From an uncultured Bacteroidales bacterium (GTDB lineage: Bacteria > Bacteroidota > Bacteroidia > Bacteroidales > Bacteroidaceae), in contig CADCDP010000001.1 of the NCBI GenBank assembly GCA_902800305.1, forward strand, positions 124,001 through 188,000: DNA of 64,000 nt, given 5' to 3'. Below are positions 36,801 to 41,677 of the stretch, piece by piece; within the stretch, counting starts at the first letter, position 1; the number at the start of each line of letters is the position of its first letter. The notes beneath the pieces are model-generated. The model did not search any database. It was not told where the DNA came from and was given only the letters and a program-made list of their open reading frames with translations. The position numbers and the translations under genes are program-made.

Positions 36801-39707
36801 GAATCGGAATAGCGTCTGGTCGGTTGGTGTTATTTTCATCAAATACTTTTCATCTGACGCCCTATATGTATTATTACTAATGACAACAAATTCCATCTTA
36901 GGGTCATTACTCCACATTGCCCTGACATAGTTTTCTGTGCCAAACACGGCATTGCGTGTCAACGTCAGAATGTTGAACCACCCCTCAACAGGGCTGTTAA
37001 CTATAATACACGAATAACTGTCGCTTTTCTTCATTTCACATTGATACCAACCATAGGAGGAATAAGTTGTCACATTTCCGCTATATGAAAGGAAATACAG
37101 GTCACCATCGTTTTTTGATACAAACGTTCCAAGGTTTGTAATCTTGATATCGTAAGGATCATTATTTGCAGAATAGAATCCCCACATATAGGGAGAGGTG
37201 TTGATTTCGCTGGTCGAATTTGTTGCTGAAGTACTTGTGTTATTAGTACCTGAAGTAAAAAAATAGCGGCCATTCTTACCCTTTTCCTCCATCTGATACC
37301 ATACGGAGGCATCGAGCACGGGCAAATGGCTTGGACGTGAGGCTGGGTCATAATGGTAGCCCACATATACATTCTTATCTTTGTCTGTTACCTGAGAGAC
37401 AAGGGTGATTGCTGTAGAAGCAGGAGTCTCGCCACGGGAATACTTTGCCGCATCCTCCATTGAATTGAAGAATTGGTAGTTTGTTCCTTCATTGGCAATA
37501 TAGGGCGAAGTGATGGCTGTAGGCATGGACAGCGAGGTGCCCGTTGGCTCTAAACGGGCTATAGCCTCCCCCCCCTGCTTGTTGACAACATGATAGACAA
37601 CATTGAAAGGTGTATTACTAAAATTACCTTTGACACTGATGTCATTGATTCCTTGCCCCACCACGCTATTCTCTGTCTGTGTGTCTCCTGTTGCTGTAGT
37701 ACCATTGTAGTAAGACAGTCCTCCTGCAGGTGATGGAATGTAGTCTGGAAGTGTGTACTTTCGTAACCTAGTTTCGACTGTGTATATTTCTTCATTACTA
37801 CTATTGAATACGTGAATAGTAAGAGGGTCAATGGCATCAATGAAAATTTGTACTTCCTCATCATCATATTTAAACACCTTGTATGTATTATCTGTATTGT
37901 ATTTATCATCTGTCTTGGTAACATCTTTTGTCAGATAGAGTCCTGCCTGATTGGCATGACACCCAGCACTGGGATAGAGTCCCCAGACATATTGTGCGCC
38001 ATGTTGATTAAGCCATGGAAGCATCAGGAGATAATAATCTCCTGTCGTAGCCCCTTCAAGCAGCATCCACGTTTTAACATATCCATTTCCAGTAGATGTG
38101 TTGTTTATCTTCCAATACCAGTCATTCTTCATATCAGATTTTGGACTCTGGCTTCTTGACGGTCGCGTGAGAGTAGCCCAGTTTGTGCGATTATTATCGT
38201 TACTATTCTCATATTGACTATAGATACTTACATTATAAGGATCATTGCCATAAAAACGGAAAACAGCACTATTGGCGTATTTCCCAGAATACGCTTCTTC
38301 CCATGTGTGTTTCAAGTTACTCAAATCATTTTCAGCATTGCTAATGTATCGCCAGCTGTTGGGGTTACTGTTGATGCGCATACGGTAGTTTGTAGTTCCA
38401 TTAAGGTCAATGTCACTTTGTAGCGGATCGTAGGTATATGTGACCACAATATCCGTCTCTTGAGGGGACAGCGCATGAATGTTCATACTTTCCTCTCCGC
38501 TTTTCAAAGTATATGTATAGCCAATATTGTCGATGGCTGTTTTTAGTTCCGTCTTTGTATAATCATTATTGGCCGCAGCCCAGCTGGGCGCGGCAGAAGC
38601 CACACGGTCGAATTGATTCAAAGTATAGAACTTGTAGTTGGCATCGGGAATAAGGTTTGACTTTAAATGTGTTTTCTCGAAAGCAACCATAGGTGCTGTA
38701 CCTCCTTTCACGGATATGGTATCAACCATAGCTATGGTTCCGTCCAAACGTTTTACATAGAATGTGTATTTTGTGTAGATTGGTGGGAAACTGACAAAAA
38801 GATTGTTGTCTAGACCTACATAGTCATCAGCGTTACCAGCATACAAGGCAATGTTGCCAACACCGCCGTTAGCATTCCAATACCCTTGACGGGCAATGAT
38901 GCCTTTGCCTTGCAACTTTAGTTGGAAAGCGTACGTGTGGTCTTTGCCTGTGCGGGCAGTCCATAATGAATTTCCTTCTGAATAATTCTGAATGAGCACC
39001 CAACTACCATCATAGGTAGCACACTTGCCTGTTGCCGCTCGGTTGATGACCTTCATCTTGTAGGGGTCACCGATAAAGGCGAACTGGGCATTCTCTGCCG
39101 TCTTGTTACTTTCTGCCGTACTGTTATCAAGAGTCTCTATACGACCTGTTGCCAAATAACGAAGATACCGCTTATTGTTGTTCACCATTAGGTTATACCA
39201 GCGCGGATTCTCTTCTGTAGAGAAGATTAGTCCCGTTGCATTCTTCAATGCCACAGGGTCGAAGGTGTAGGGAATATAAACATCGGTCATTCCCAGTGTA
39301 TAGTTTGTTACCTCCAAGGTACATGCCGCATCTGAGTAATATTTTGACGAAAGGGTACACCCGATGCGCTCTAAACGACTACGATTTGGCAAACTGAGCG
39401 CCCCTTCCGAATCATACGTCACCTCCACATCTTCCACCGATTCGCCAGAAGAATTTACGATGTGGTAAACAAGAGGGGCTGTTTGGGCCATTATCTGGGT
39501 ACGTGGAGTCCAAGTCTCGTCATACTGATTTTTATTATGCCCTCCCCAATATGTAGTAAGATTTGAACTATAATTATTTGGACGATTATCCGTTGCCCAC
39601 GCCCCATTCACTTCTCCCATAAGCATCAGTAAAAGCAGAATGGTGGTGCGGAGGAGTTGGCTGCGTAAGGTTGTTACATTCATCTCTCGGCTTGATTTAT
39701 TCATCAT
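21888..39707 (-). CDS. Giant modular secreted protein, about 5,940 residues
   Basis: One uninterrupted frame of about 18 kb. I chose ATG 39707 because it directly precedes a signal peptide (LRTTILLLLMLMGEVNGAWA) and follows GATAAGAAG; frames open from 39893, and ATG 39764 or 39683 are alternatives. The body repeats a module: an opening strand such as YVVINKRGQEAIR or YHIIDLSGREAIQ, then LPxxIxSP and an aromatic YY-D segment, then xIYVxYxYD, then DLxGxxxYNLxVN, then DPYDxKIxN, then FxLLxxxxGxYEL. D-P-Y motifs occur 17 times (minus strand, near 39060, 38235, 37155, 36360, 35672, 34922, 34222, 33483, 32748, 31968, 31205, 30453, 29337, 28165, 27045, 25793 and 24382). The C-terminus (CDVYDLSGRKVATHE, then LPKGVYIFGHKKVVVK) is a type A sorting-like tail. 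Likely a surface adhesin or filament; no catalytic motif was recognised. Confidence 0.78.
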   Translation of the reverse strand: MMNKSSREMNVTTLRSQLLRTTILLLLMLMGEVNGAWATDNRPNNYSSNLTTYWGGHNKNQYDETWTPRTQIMAQTAPLVYHIVNSSGESVEDVEVTYDSEGALSLPNRSRLERIGCTLSSKYYSDAACTLEVTNYTLGMTDVYIPYTFDPVALKNATGLIFSTEENPRWYNLMVNNNKRYLRYLATGRIETLDNSTAESNKTAENAQFAFIGDPYKMKVINRAATGKCATYDGSWVLIQNYSEGNSLWTARTGKDHTYAFQLKLQGKGIIARQGYWNANGGVGNIALYAGNADDYVGLDNNLFVSFPPIYTKYTFYVKRLDGTIAMVDTISVKGGTAPMVAFEKTHLKSNLIPDANYKFYTLNQFDRVASAAPSWAAANNDYTKTELKTAIDNIGYTYTLKSGEESMNIHALSPQETDIVVTYTYDPLQSDIDLNGTTNYRMRINSNPNSWRYISNAENDLSNLKHTWEEAYSGKYANSAVFRFYGNDPYNVSIYSQYENSNDNNRTNWATLTRPSRSQSPKSDMKNDWYWKINNTSTGNGYVKTWMLLEGATTGDYYLLMLPWLNQHGAQYVWGLYPSAGCHANQAGLYLTKDVTKTDDKYNTDNTYKVFKYDDEEVQIFIDAIDPLTIHVFNSSNEEIYTVETRLRKYTLPDYIPSPAGGLSYYNGTTATGDTQTENSVVGQGINDISVKGNFSNTPFNVVYHVVNKQGGEAIARLEPTGTSLSMPTAITSPYIANEGTNYQFFNSMEDAAKYSRGETPASTAITLVSQVTDKDKNVYVGYHYDPASRPSHLPVLDASVWYQMEEKGKNGRYFFTSGTNNTSTSATNSTSEINTSPYMWGFYSANNDPYDIKITNLGTFVSKNDGDLYFLSYSGNVTTYSSYGWYQCEMKKSDSYSCIIVNSPVEGWFNILTLTRNAVFGTENYVRAMWSNDPKMEFVVISNNTYRASDEKYLMKITPTDQTLFRFHLNTHINNEELTAFTSAPSNSNTALAIANSGELSNLWRKFCRYEFYTSADFSVSSKVTTYAEAYLNGAKSNGATDLYVKYYTTDVEGNSLLPFEISTDYATAHWYALHLQDDGYMYRDAGSSKVSHISKESSSVNHNYHFAFIGDPYDIQIINKAAGDGLFLGVPSGSTGEKKPWFYARATNPIINYELIDGDSYTDSQFRLRVHGTTDYFLYYLSELRYNSNQYNDNNSKAWLDELPKRKYRFHIINNAGHEALQALNNTPLGMGDDITVDMIPNILKSPAVESYTFWSSWTDGNAPTSQITLLPTSADENTPIDIYVRYITETDVIDLSGAAYYQLNVNNQYAYINPSGQVATTSTPRDEIDHYTWQLHANDDPYAILLNPSGNASNYLGTTTPTISGSQLQLYDDSNVTPFALLYGNSEGCYTLAAALGAETADGNLVYMGYSDGNSLQLLRGADYSPTHAHLQVQFHPIEEGYVYHIINQKGENVFTYKDKVEKSASYTVNLPASLRALGATNFRYYQYTDFDATKAAIGIYKLTTGEVHTSLTTLSSADGINDIYVLYDLNISTLRSLGLDGEKLFNVQLVGTSWLSYNNSNATLGTETSITGTETQFKNLFRIVAHNYDPYDVSLYSFYDNTMPLGSTNYGQLLTIGGAKQGFILTGQGTYDSPLELLVQNSDQMGEQPFGYLTLDSSSNACLVRDADTQHEDGAANPVRIALTEQTVGPYTYFIYDLSGVPALEGATSSPTGVQPDLPEYMRSPLVETYYYWTDADCTIPCSSIEGVTGKIFVTYTAKNPMDTEIKLDGSQYYELHVNSDTQHLLGEQSNSERWLYANIKTSYQARWYMFKLLGTNANSQYDPYAVKIWNLHESRNLLTGKKDNGDIDVRFEPNANYPLSDFMILGGNPGFYEIAVRRPDDITKLQYIYCDSAGKVRLRMGQGSSYTHKSTIIQTHIQPAYIYNVINLNGKVAIRAIEPRAATGVTPPEIPAIIKSQAITDGGFSYYDASAFTVSGDTYVLKDGAVPLSDIRDATSPNIYVYYTQASVSSPIDLTGQKAYNITARTKDVNYVKTAYFSNNNLWAAVNVADNASVLTTNAYLWQFKGNDPYDIKVYSVAYPAKNITVSNDINYESGYQRSFTFNGTDADPVKSFVLLPSLKTYTDYDYKLMGCGEATRNAYYFEMATNNRHDATTGGVNQIALGAWENGGVDGEPNMLKLTEQKIGTFTYVVINKRGQEAIRTTVVGAVGLPPVIPDAIRSPYATNFSYYTEKTGGTEITSLNAETLMTDNRTIYVRDYIANTTNLDIDITGTKKYNLWVNGLYAKEDEGGVTAVTAPDHLNVPTFEWTITATDPYDVKLMSASALADIETLSFHEDNVANALTLSSGIGTVNRFVLMNGQSGRLELMAATGETALGTDSQPIDDRQFFLGRNDNGIALLGAGSTPNHPVFLSGMAEVQVRLLPVKTKLTYHIIDLSGREAIQYTWEATSDELSAASLEVPAAIKSPLATGWHYWHDYDPATGAVSNEMTSIPHDDDDIYVTYQYDTSTIDAIDLYSNNFYNLQIGGNYLTLETDADTGTTSLMANSSDQPTVAQANGSDYLWGFDAVGANDVDPYAIHLVNKGDASQYVGSTFDYTSTTKSTMGLYASSNSTAQLTYILVGTSASGPFELVATSGSSITDNILAYAALDDSDTQPSLLRRNDTQTGSANVQVLLSQPGNEYIYKVYNLSGQLAIQATAAGHAGEVPMLPAIISSPMVNEFHYWQDEDFTMPMRLLPVIDGEGSNVVYVTYDFDESRIMQPNLVGQKKYNMKIGGQYYAVYSGTTVTVTEVNTGASNQTTTNYTDNDGKWHVDGNLASGNSYTSPQIDPYDIRLRTLDDGMSLTAVSCAAGQNALKMAATAGEGEFQSFILLDRTDGNYELMCATGDVIQDNIFAYLGRDVNNLSEPELVRGAIYAKDMTSIKVELVPFKYSYTYVVINNSLCESIRQKVTQESGDKPLIPEEIRTPLISIDNFIYYDESQVNVTADGQYVDVFAPINVDNQLTLLPETDGTLVFVRYQYVPQVNGLDLGGTVKYQIYNPNGKHRYYMRNNGAGNFLNRTDNPVDVSSSQFLFRLENSDPYYVKIRSVQYPDYVVQNIYRRYIGIETYPMGLAKEDYSSAEYWFTQRYMLLGHTDGDYRILGVTPETWRDSRSGSGAKEYTYFGINSITNNGEWEPKHYNLATGPGGGLRLVFSPATYHNYRFHLTTHIEEREYVTEKPTTAVNSVLELPESIKRKYCVYPHYYYYLGEDGLPRTQAQYEDNTETVTRYDITDAIDANGLLFYPLIDGIDALTDDDKANTWVDIYVEYEVLPKGHETNGVEDGIPFNLMATDKATVNALLNNTGGWTDIFFNLSSYEKLTEKIFTNGTRARKDFLYFMVLNTNDDFSAGSQYFLKRKDNGRIAWLQNGAQPHYNRDNNVNKWDYSRCAEAYRENDHAAFEEKSWLWAFAGDPYDLYIYNASAVIEEKYNNITEETTVTTHREHLTSWHRLSSTEVVAYTPDYTNTSPPKYSWGMAEGKGSNADHTFSLVAGRTDTDGNFEPTDDNGQLLYWQMKRSNRDNANEVMLQPRNDNFTALDYNIQLLPYEPKKYEDVRLMIRRDDEVATYLHDHNSKDEEALNAMTTGISRMYFSTEDRMFVAGDVIDSQDQSSIPFEVRRAFCNYTFYNDDFRHANENYTVIEGPTRGNQKISDSDGQPIYDETGRPVYIYWNDNNEEVSPQTVYASYEVTSDIFLKERPTKAQVAQMKSNNDHVYFMDFPNPKMLGNQLEGYNTGHHAYFDERATFQPQVGTLHGVTEKMIWDESTNQFVGDEKKVYNNCQYRTTTNRMTSVPEDLKWYFVGDPYRVQVYNTNSEFENDKPNCTNAANLARFDPTESQFQFVVDCVHLRVPDKNITDNRKKVTFTDENGEELGTIDNNHYGKPYYDDFYWEVVPSATDVEDGFALRFRADNQILGYRNVYYYLTHDGLKREYRQANENRRGTYDINLNYRTHNERHLSGKYIGYHEANNDSTVIRLIQPSKVYFSAYKDNYSGNPVVKEELSEYFGVGETIYEVPRHLQRKFVEYGNLEYQKNNNSTWNSGSFPFVLDKSKDVAAYNMEDCTEHNSVVFVDGTQHRASYKFRVTYTVSDLTNTEEGKQVHLFTTDPSSPQWIDMMVGNGNWLYYDKTNVGGSPAVENQTTLVSNYRRAMSNGKTGWNNEANGWNDGLKGLHWAFIGDPYDFTILNRRRSEDGTANTDPMWLAVTKATILDYNKTEPADSVIWTTSLIDQTTYDAATEKTSTGTAALVEGDINTHFSLQMTKTGSNLSQMGNSDSNYFLRTASLKQASPDNGAGGLIGDYSNDQTGPGIINQTNNYWRLVSKAYPNGTSNYTSYFEMVPYSLNDFDTYSNNVNAVNYSQTMADMGVKQQLLTIRTAVAKDNDGADNDCFDADVQIVTDQSPFVLRIKRENLELRYGNATESLPISLKRYGCTYKCYLDYVDNDNRGIEITDFDSNEKIKNGKTFRELEKESSINLLLTYVYTVQDNVSPFFTTELDAETEDYTWLNTYYQWTQYYKGTNVEVEYYEPVFDHYVYNADGHIIDEVYRYEKKTKIVSNDPTPYYPTAYVNTHTDQKPTYADEGAQSENDRQKWSLIGDPYSFNMKNYAQFLKNRGATVIVEGKNVTTSIIEEEAQNFTLAIDKNGNTYLSLVDENGEVIKCVSFDYSSTSDKNLTTMGTGTALYDPTGNTLDTGGAKPFFLANLIKYADILQYHLIIAHQHSLDAEEDYLQTLSSDDLPSGVTGNDPVVSGFNNVTKAEARQIVKDHLLEYLMYQGIYRQHNKDYYISTYSTKTNVPGLLTPTAWETSKETDIKTLLKTTSLRDIVSYPVADYNVSRVGIGNRPAVPWYMRRQFCTYRLYQRDVQRSVTDTEHPAFQVADETWTGLTCTIVEGNTYSYYGGTITINDDYYAGQTYKSNDGTNPIPTTFIENDVTKQAYGIKWVSIFDKNQWADWDDTAKETDVKETVNGVDKKQPSGYDRALALQGTILEKLEDCHYNRKVIIDVVYEVNPEQFRFADKGRNTTAWYQMMTNNKQDGLLNFTYKDGIGARLDHTEHYTNNYLWAPEGDPYGFVLRSRYATINGTGWDDVAMTTKGELPKGKNKTNNDLLDNNGNTFMESNNVPGEVPMYQATYTSKANTAVGTSFNRKKVVHSLKGNDVATDGATNAVYEMFTGDYPSSFLMHPTSAWTDNDDTEFVSYYMVHNTTGNTTSLTSASARTLRGNPDANWRLFTSAEQLWPYFDRAGYVGGLDPAKANTFANKELYNRLGEYVNDPTLPREYRVLNQARELVYSGTFKDNTGAEVAEGDARPEPSLLPMTFESTNLVNMKPGYYRIRAFSQKALDIDGNDLKGDGTNEKGIVGPRYISGYRFESEKTDALDPNNNGGRWLHFFETDQEHSTLHTFGQLRDKIAAAGTNRDLTDHQAMRGNIEILPAEYDPSSIFQFVDATPNTEKYTRYSIHTQGLKLWARAGGTEGVDATFGKTELSDNADFSSISGNEGFDDKFRLEDVGGTAFTIRTRKYAIGETNGSGATLSGWDDIVAENIQTNYICIDPNHRYRITNHTNNEMEEIGDHYVSDGENGIQDTKWLLQPVGTKTAWPYNQMPLRVEVQKGGKNAAGADDSYYYGTLYVPFDTRLGKTVDVAFTMTMPKGETGNQSVTMQAVSQFNNMGNPQYIPATWPVVIRSNNTGSVELKNQDKSPYATKHYVDLYLPYDEAKSVDKSKILLKGEYLEKTLSEPSDLIQKPDNTENRVMVFGLPFADPHGTHEYDYTKRVGWYTNENWARENDNAYEADARSATDAQRDNRYVYHNKAYYIYNYTAPGGGAKPHIVAIFDEEDYDFEEDKDIEDTITERTPWPCDVYDLSGRKVATHETPQTLRQNNPGLPKGVYIFGHKKVVVK

Positions 39708-39875
39708 CTTCTTATCGAAAAAGCAAGTATTCTTTGTTTGTTGAAAAAAACGTGTTGTTTTCATGTTGGAGAAATATATCTTTCGAAGTCTTTCCCTTGG
39801 GTTGGTGGTTTCGGAAAAGGCTTGCAATTCTAAGTTAGTGTTATATCGTGGTGTTTCCATTTTCTTTGTCTTCCC

Positions 39876-39902
39876 GTACGCACATGCGTACAATAAATGT
39901 AC
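39876..39902. promoter_or_regulatory. Overlapping palindromes upstream of the giant gene (operator candidate)
   Basis: GTACGCA-CA-TGCGTAC (39876-39891) is a perfect palindrome with 7-bp arms. It overlaps GTACA-ATAAA-TGTAC (39888-39902). They lie 170-195 bases upstream of the preferred start of the giant gene. This would suit a dimeric repressor site, but I see no canonical TAnnTTTG box next to it, so the promoter of the giant gene is unassigned. Confidence 0.4.
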
Positions 39903-40050
39903 TAAGATACGGCAAGTTTATTGAAATGGCAAATGTTTGGGCATAAAAATGGAGGAATGTGGTGCGGAGATGCGGTTTCCGTCTGGTTTTGGCATATACA
40001 GCTTTCAAAAAAGCGCATTACACAACACACTTACTGCGCAACCTCCCGAT

Positions 40051-40136
40051 GAGTCTTCGTCGTTGAGTCTCGAGGGGCAACGACGTAGAGTCACAAGGGG
40101 CAACGACGAAGAGTCATGCGAGGCAACGACGTTGCC
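40051..40136. repeat. 23-bp-period repeat element, copy C
   Basis: Tandem units GGGGCAACGACGTAGAGTCA+CAA (40074-40096) and a near copy at 40097-40119, then a partial third unit from 40120. An inverted copy (TCTTCGTCGTTG at 40054-40065 against CAACGACGAAGA at 40101-40112) makes a long hairpin possible. It lies in the roughly 585-base gap between the divergent giant gene and purD; apart from this and the palindromes near 39.88 kb I see no gene in that gap. A related copy lies inverted at 56018-56056. Confidence 0.85.
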
Positions 40137-40235
40137 TTTAGGGAAAGTGTTGGCAAAATGGAAATAAAAGGGGAAGTTATAAGCTACTGAAAGTCGATAA
40201 TTTGTTCCATTCACAGAAGTTTTTGATGGGACAGG

Positions 40236-40265
40236 CTTTTAAATCAATATTTTTATGTACCTTTG
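40236..40265 (+). promoter_or_regulatory. Predicted purD promoter
   Basis: TACCTTTG at 40258-40265 is an exact -7 box, 27 bases before the purD ATG. The -33 position holds only a weak CTTTT at 40236-40240. Confidence 0.6.
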
Positions 40266-40292
40266 CCGCCAAATACTCAAAGGACAAAGAAG

Positions 40293-41591
40293 ATGAAATT
40301 ACTTTTGCTTGGTAGTGGCGGCCGTGAGCACGCCTTGGCTTGGAAAATTGCACAGAGCCAGAAGATTGAGAAATTGTATATCGCACCAGGAAATGCTGGT
40401 ACAGCTTCTGTGGGTGAGAACGTGCCTCTGAAGGCTGACGATTTTATTGGCATCAAAGTTTTTGTGCTGGAGAAAGGTGTAGATATGGTGGTGGTGGGGC
40501 CAGAAGACCCACTGGTGAAGGGTGTCTATGACTTCTTCAAGGAGGATGAGCAGTTGAAGGACATTCCTGTGATTGGTCCCTCGAAGGCTGGTGCTGTGTT
40601 GGAGGGGAGTAAGGATTTTGCCAAGGGTTTCATGGGGCGTCATGGCATCCCAACAGCCGCTTACCGTTCGTTCAATGGTACCAATATTGCCGATGGAATC
40701 GCCTTTTTGGAGACATTGCAACCTCCATACGTGTTGAAGGCCGATGGTCTTTGTGCAGGTAAGGGAGTGCTGATTGTGCCGACGTTGGAAGAGGCTAAGA
40801 ATGAGTTTCGTGGGATGCTCGATGGAATGTTCGGACAGGCCAGTGCCACGGTGGTCGTGGAAGAATTTCTCTCCGGCATCGAGTGTTCCGTCTTCGTATT
40901 GACTGATGGCAAGCACTATAAGATTCTTCCTGAAGCGAAAGACTACAAACGCATTGGTGAGGGCGATACGGGCCTGAACACGGGTGGCATGGGAAGCGTG
41001 TCGCCTGTGCCATTCGCTGATGCCGCGTGGATGAAGAAAGTGGAGGAGCGCATTGTGAAGCCTACGGTGGAGGGATTGGCTGCTGAAGGTATTGACTATA
41101 AGGGATTTATTTTCTTCGGACTCATCAAGGTGGATCGCGACTATGCTTACGCTAAGAAGGGCGATCCTGTTGTGATAGAATATAATGTACGCATGGGCGA
41201 CCCTGAGACGGAGACGGTGATGCTCCGTATCAAGAGCGACCTGGTTGATTTGTTGGAGGGTGTGGCAGAAGGTAATCTGGACACCAAGACTTTGGAGTTC
41301 GATCCACGTTCGGCTGTGTGTGTGATGATGGTGAGTGGTGGCTATCCGCAGGAGTACAAGAAGGGTTTCCCCATCACTGGCATCGATGCGGTCAAGGATT
41401 CCGTTGTCTTCCATGCTGGCACGGCAGAAAAGGAGGGCGACATCGTCACGGCTGGTGGTCGTGTCATTGCGGTTAGTTCCTACGGACAGACGCAGAATGA
41501 AGCTTTGGTCAAGTCTTTCACGGAGGCCAATAAAATCCAGTTCGAAGGTAAGTACTTCAGACGGGACATTGGTCAGGACTTGCTGAAATAG
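40293..41591 (+). CDS. purD: Phosphoribosylamine-glycine ligase (GAR synthetase)
   Basis: ATP-grasp enzyme of de novo purine synthesis joining glycine to phosphoribosylamine. 432 residues, normal for the family. Visible landmarks: N-terminal [28 protein letters not shown], the ATP-grasp segment [32 protein letters not shown] and the metal/ATP site [15 protein letters not shown] 40293 gives the canonical N-terminus; an upstream start at 40263 overlaps the promoter. Stands alone between a divergent giant gene and a terminator. Confidence 0.95.
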   Translation: MKLLLLGSGGREHALAWKIAQSQKIEKLYIAPGNAGTASVGENVPLKADDFIGIKVFVLEKGVDMVVVGPEDPLVKGVYDFFKEDEQLKDIPVIGPSKAGAVLEGSKDFAKGFMGRHGIPTAAYRSFNGTNIADGIAFLETLQPPYVLKADGLCAGKGVLIVPTLEEAKNEFRGMLDGMFGQASATVVVEEFLSGIECSVFVLTDGKHYKILPEAKDYKRIGEGDTGLNTGGMGSVSPVPFADAAWMKKVEERIVKPTVEGLAAEGIDYKGFIFFGLIKVDRDYAYAKKGDPVVIEYNVRMGDPETETVMLRIKSDLVDLLEGVAEGNLDTKTLEFDPRSAVCVMMVSGGYPQEYKKGFPITGIDAVKDSVVFHAGTAEKEGDIVTAGGRVIAVSSYGQTQNEALVKSFTEANKIQFEGKYFRRDIGQDLLK

Positions 41592-41613
41592 AAACTTTTA
41601 GGTTTACAGAAAT

Positions 41614-41657
41614 AGGGCGAACCTTTAGCCATTGTGCTATAAGTTCGCCCTTTTTTG
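41614..41657. terminator. Bidirectional terminator between purD and dacB
   Basis: Inverted repeat AGGGCGAAC (41614-41622) / GTTCGCCCT (41643-41651) followed by a run of T on the + strand. It lies between convergent genes and fits rho-independent termination of purD; in the other direction the U-tract is poor. Confidence 0.75.
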
Positions 41658-41677
41658 TTTTCGTCAATTTGTGTGTT

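Noticed and set aside
39708-39893. Upstream starts for the giant gene (39893, 39860, 39764)
   Set aside because: They would place 19-62 extra polar residues before a good signal peptide and run over the palindromes near 39.88 kb; the start at 39707 fits export better, though 39764 cannot be fully excluded.
40051-40136. Possible CRISPR array
   Set aside because: Only two and a half units in direct tandem, no unique spacers, and no cas gene in the window.
40299-41414. 371-codon open frame on the - strand
   Set aside because: Antisense shadow of purD, which is unambiguous.
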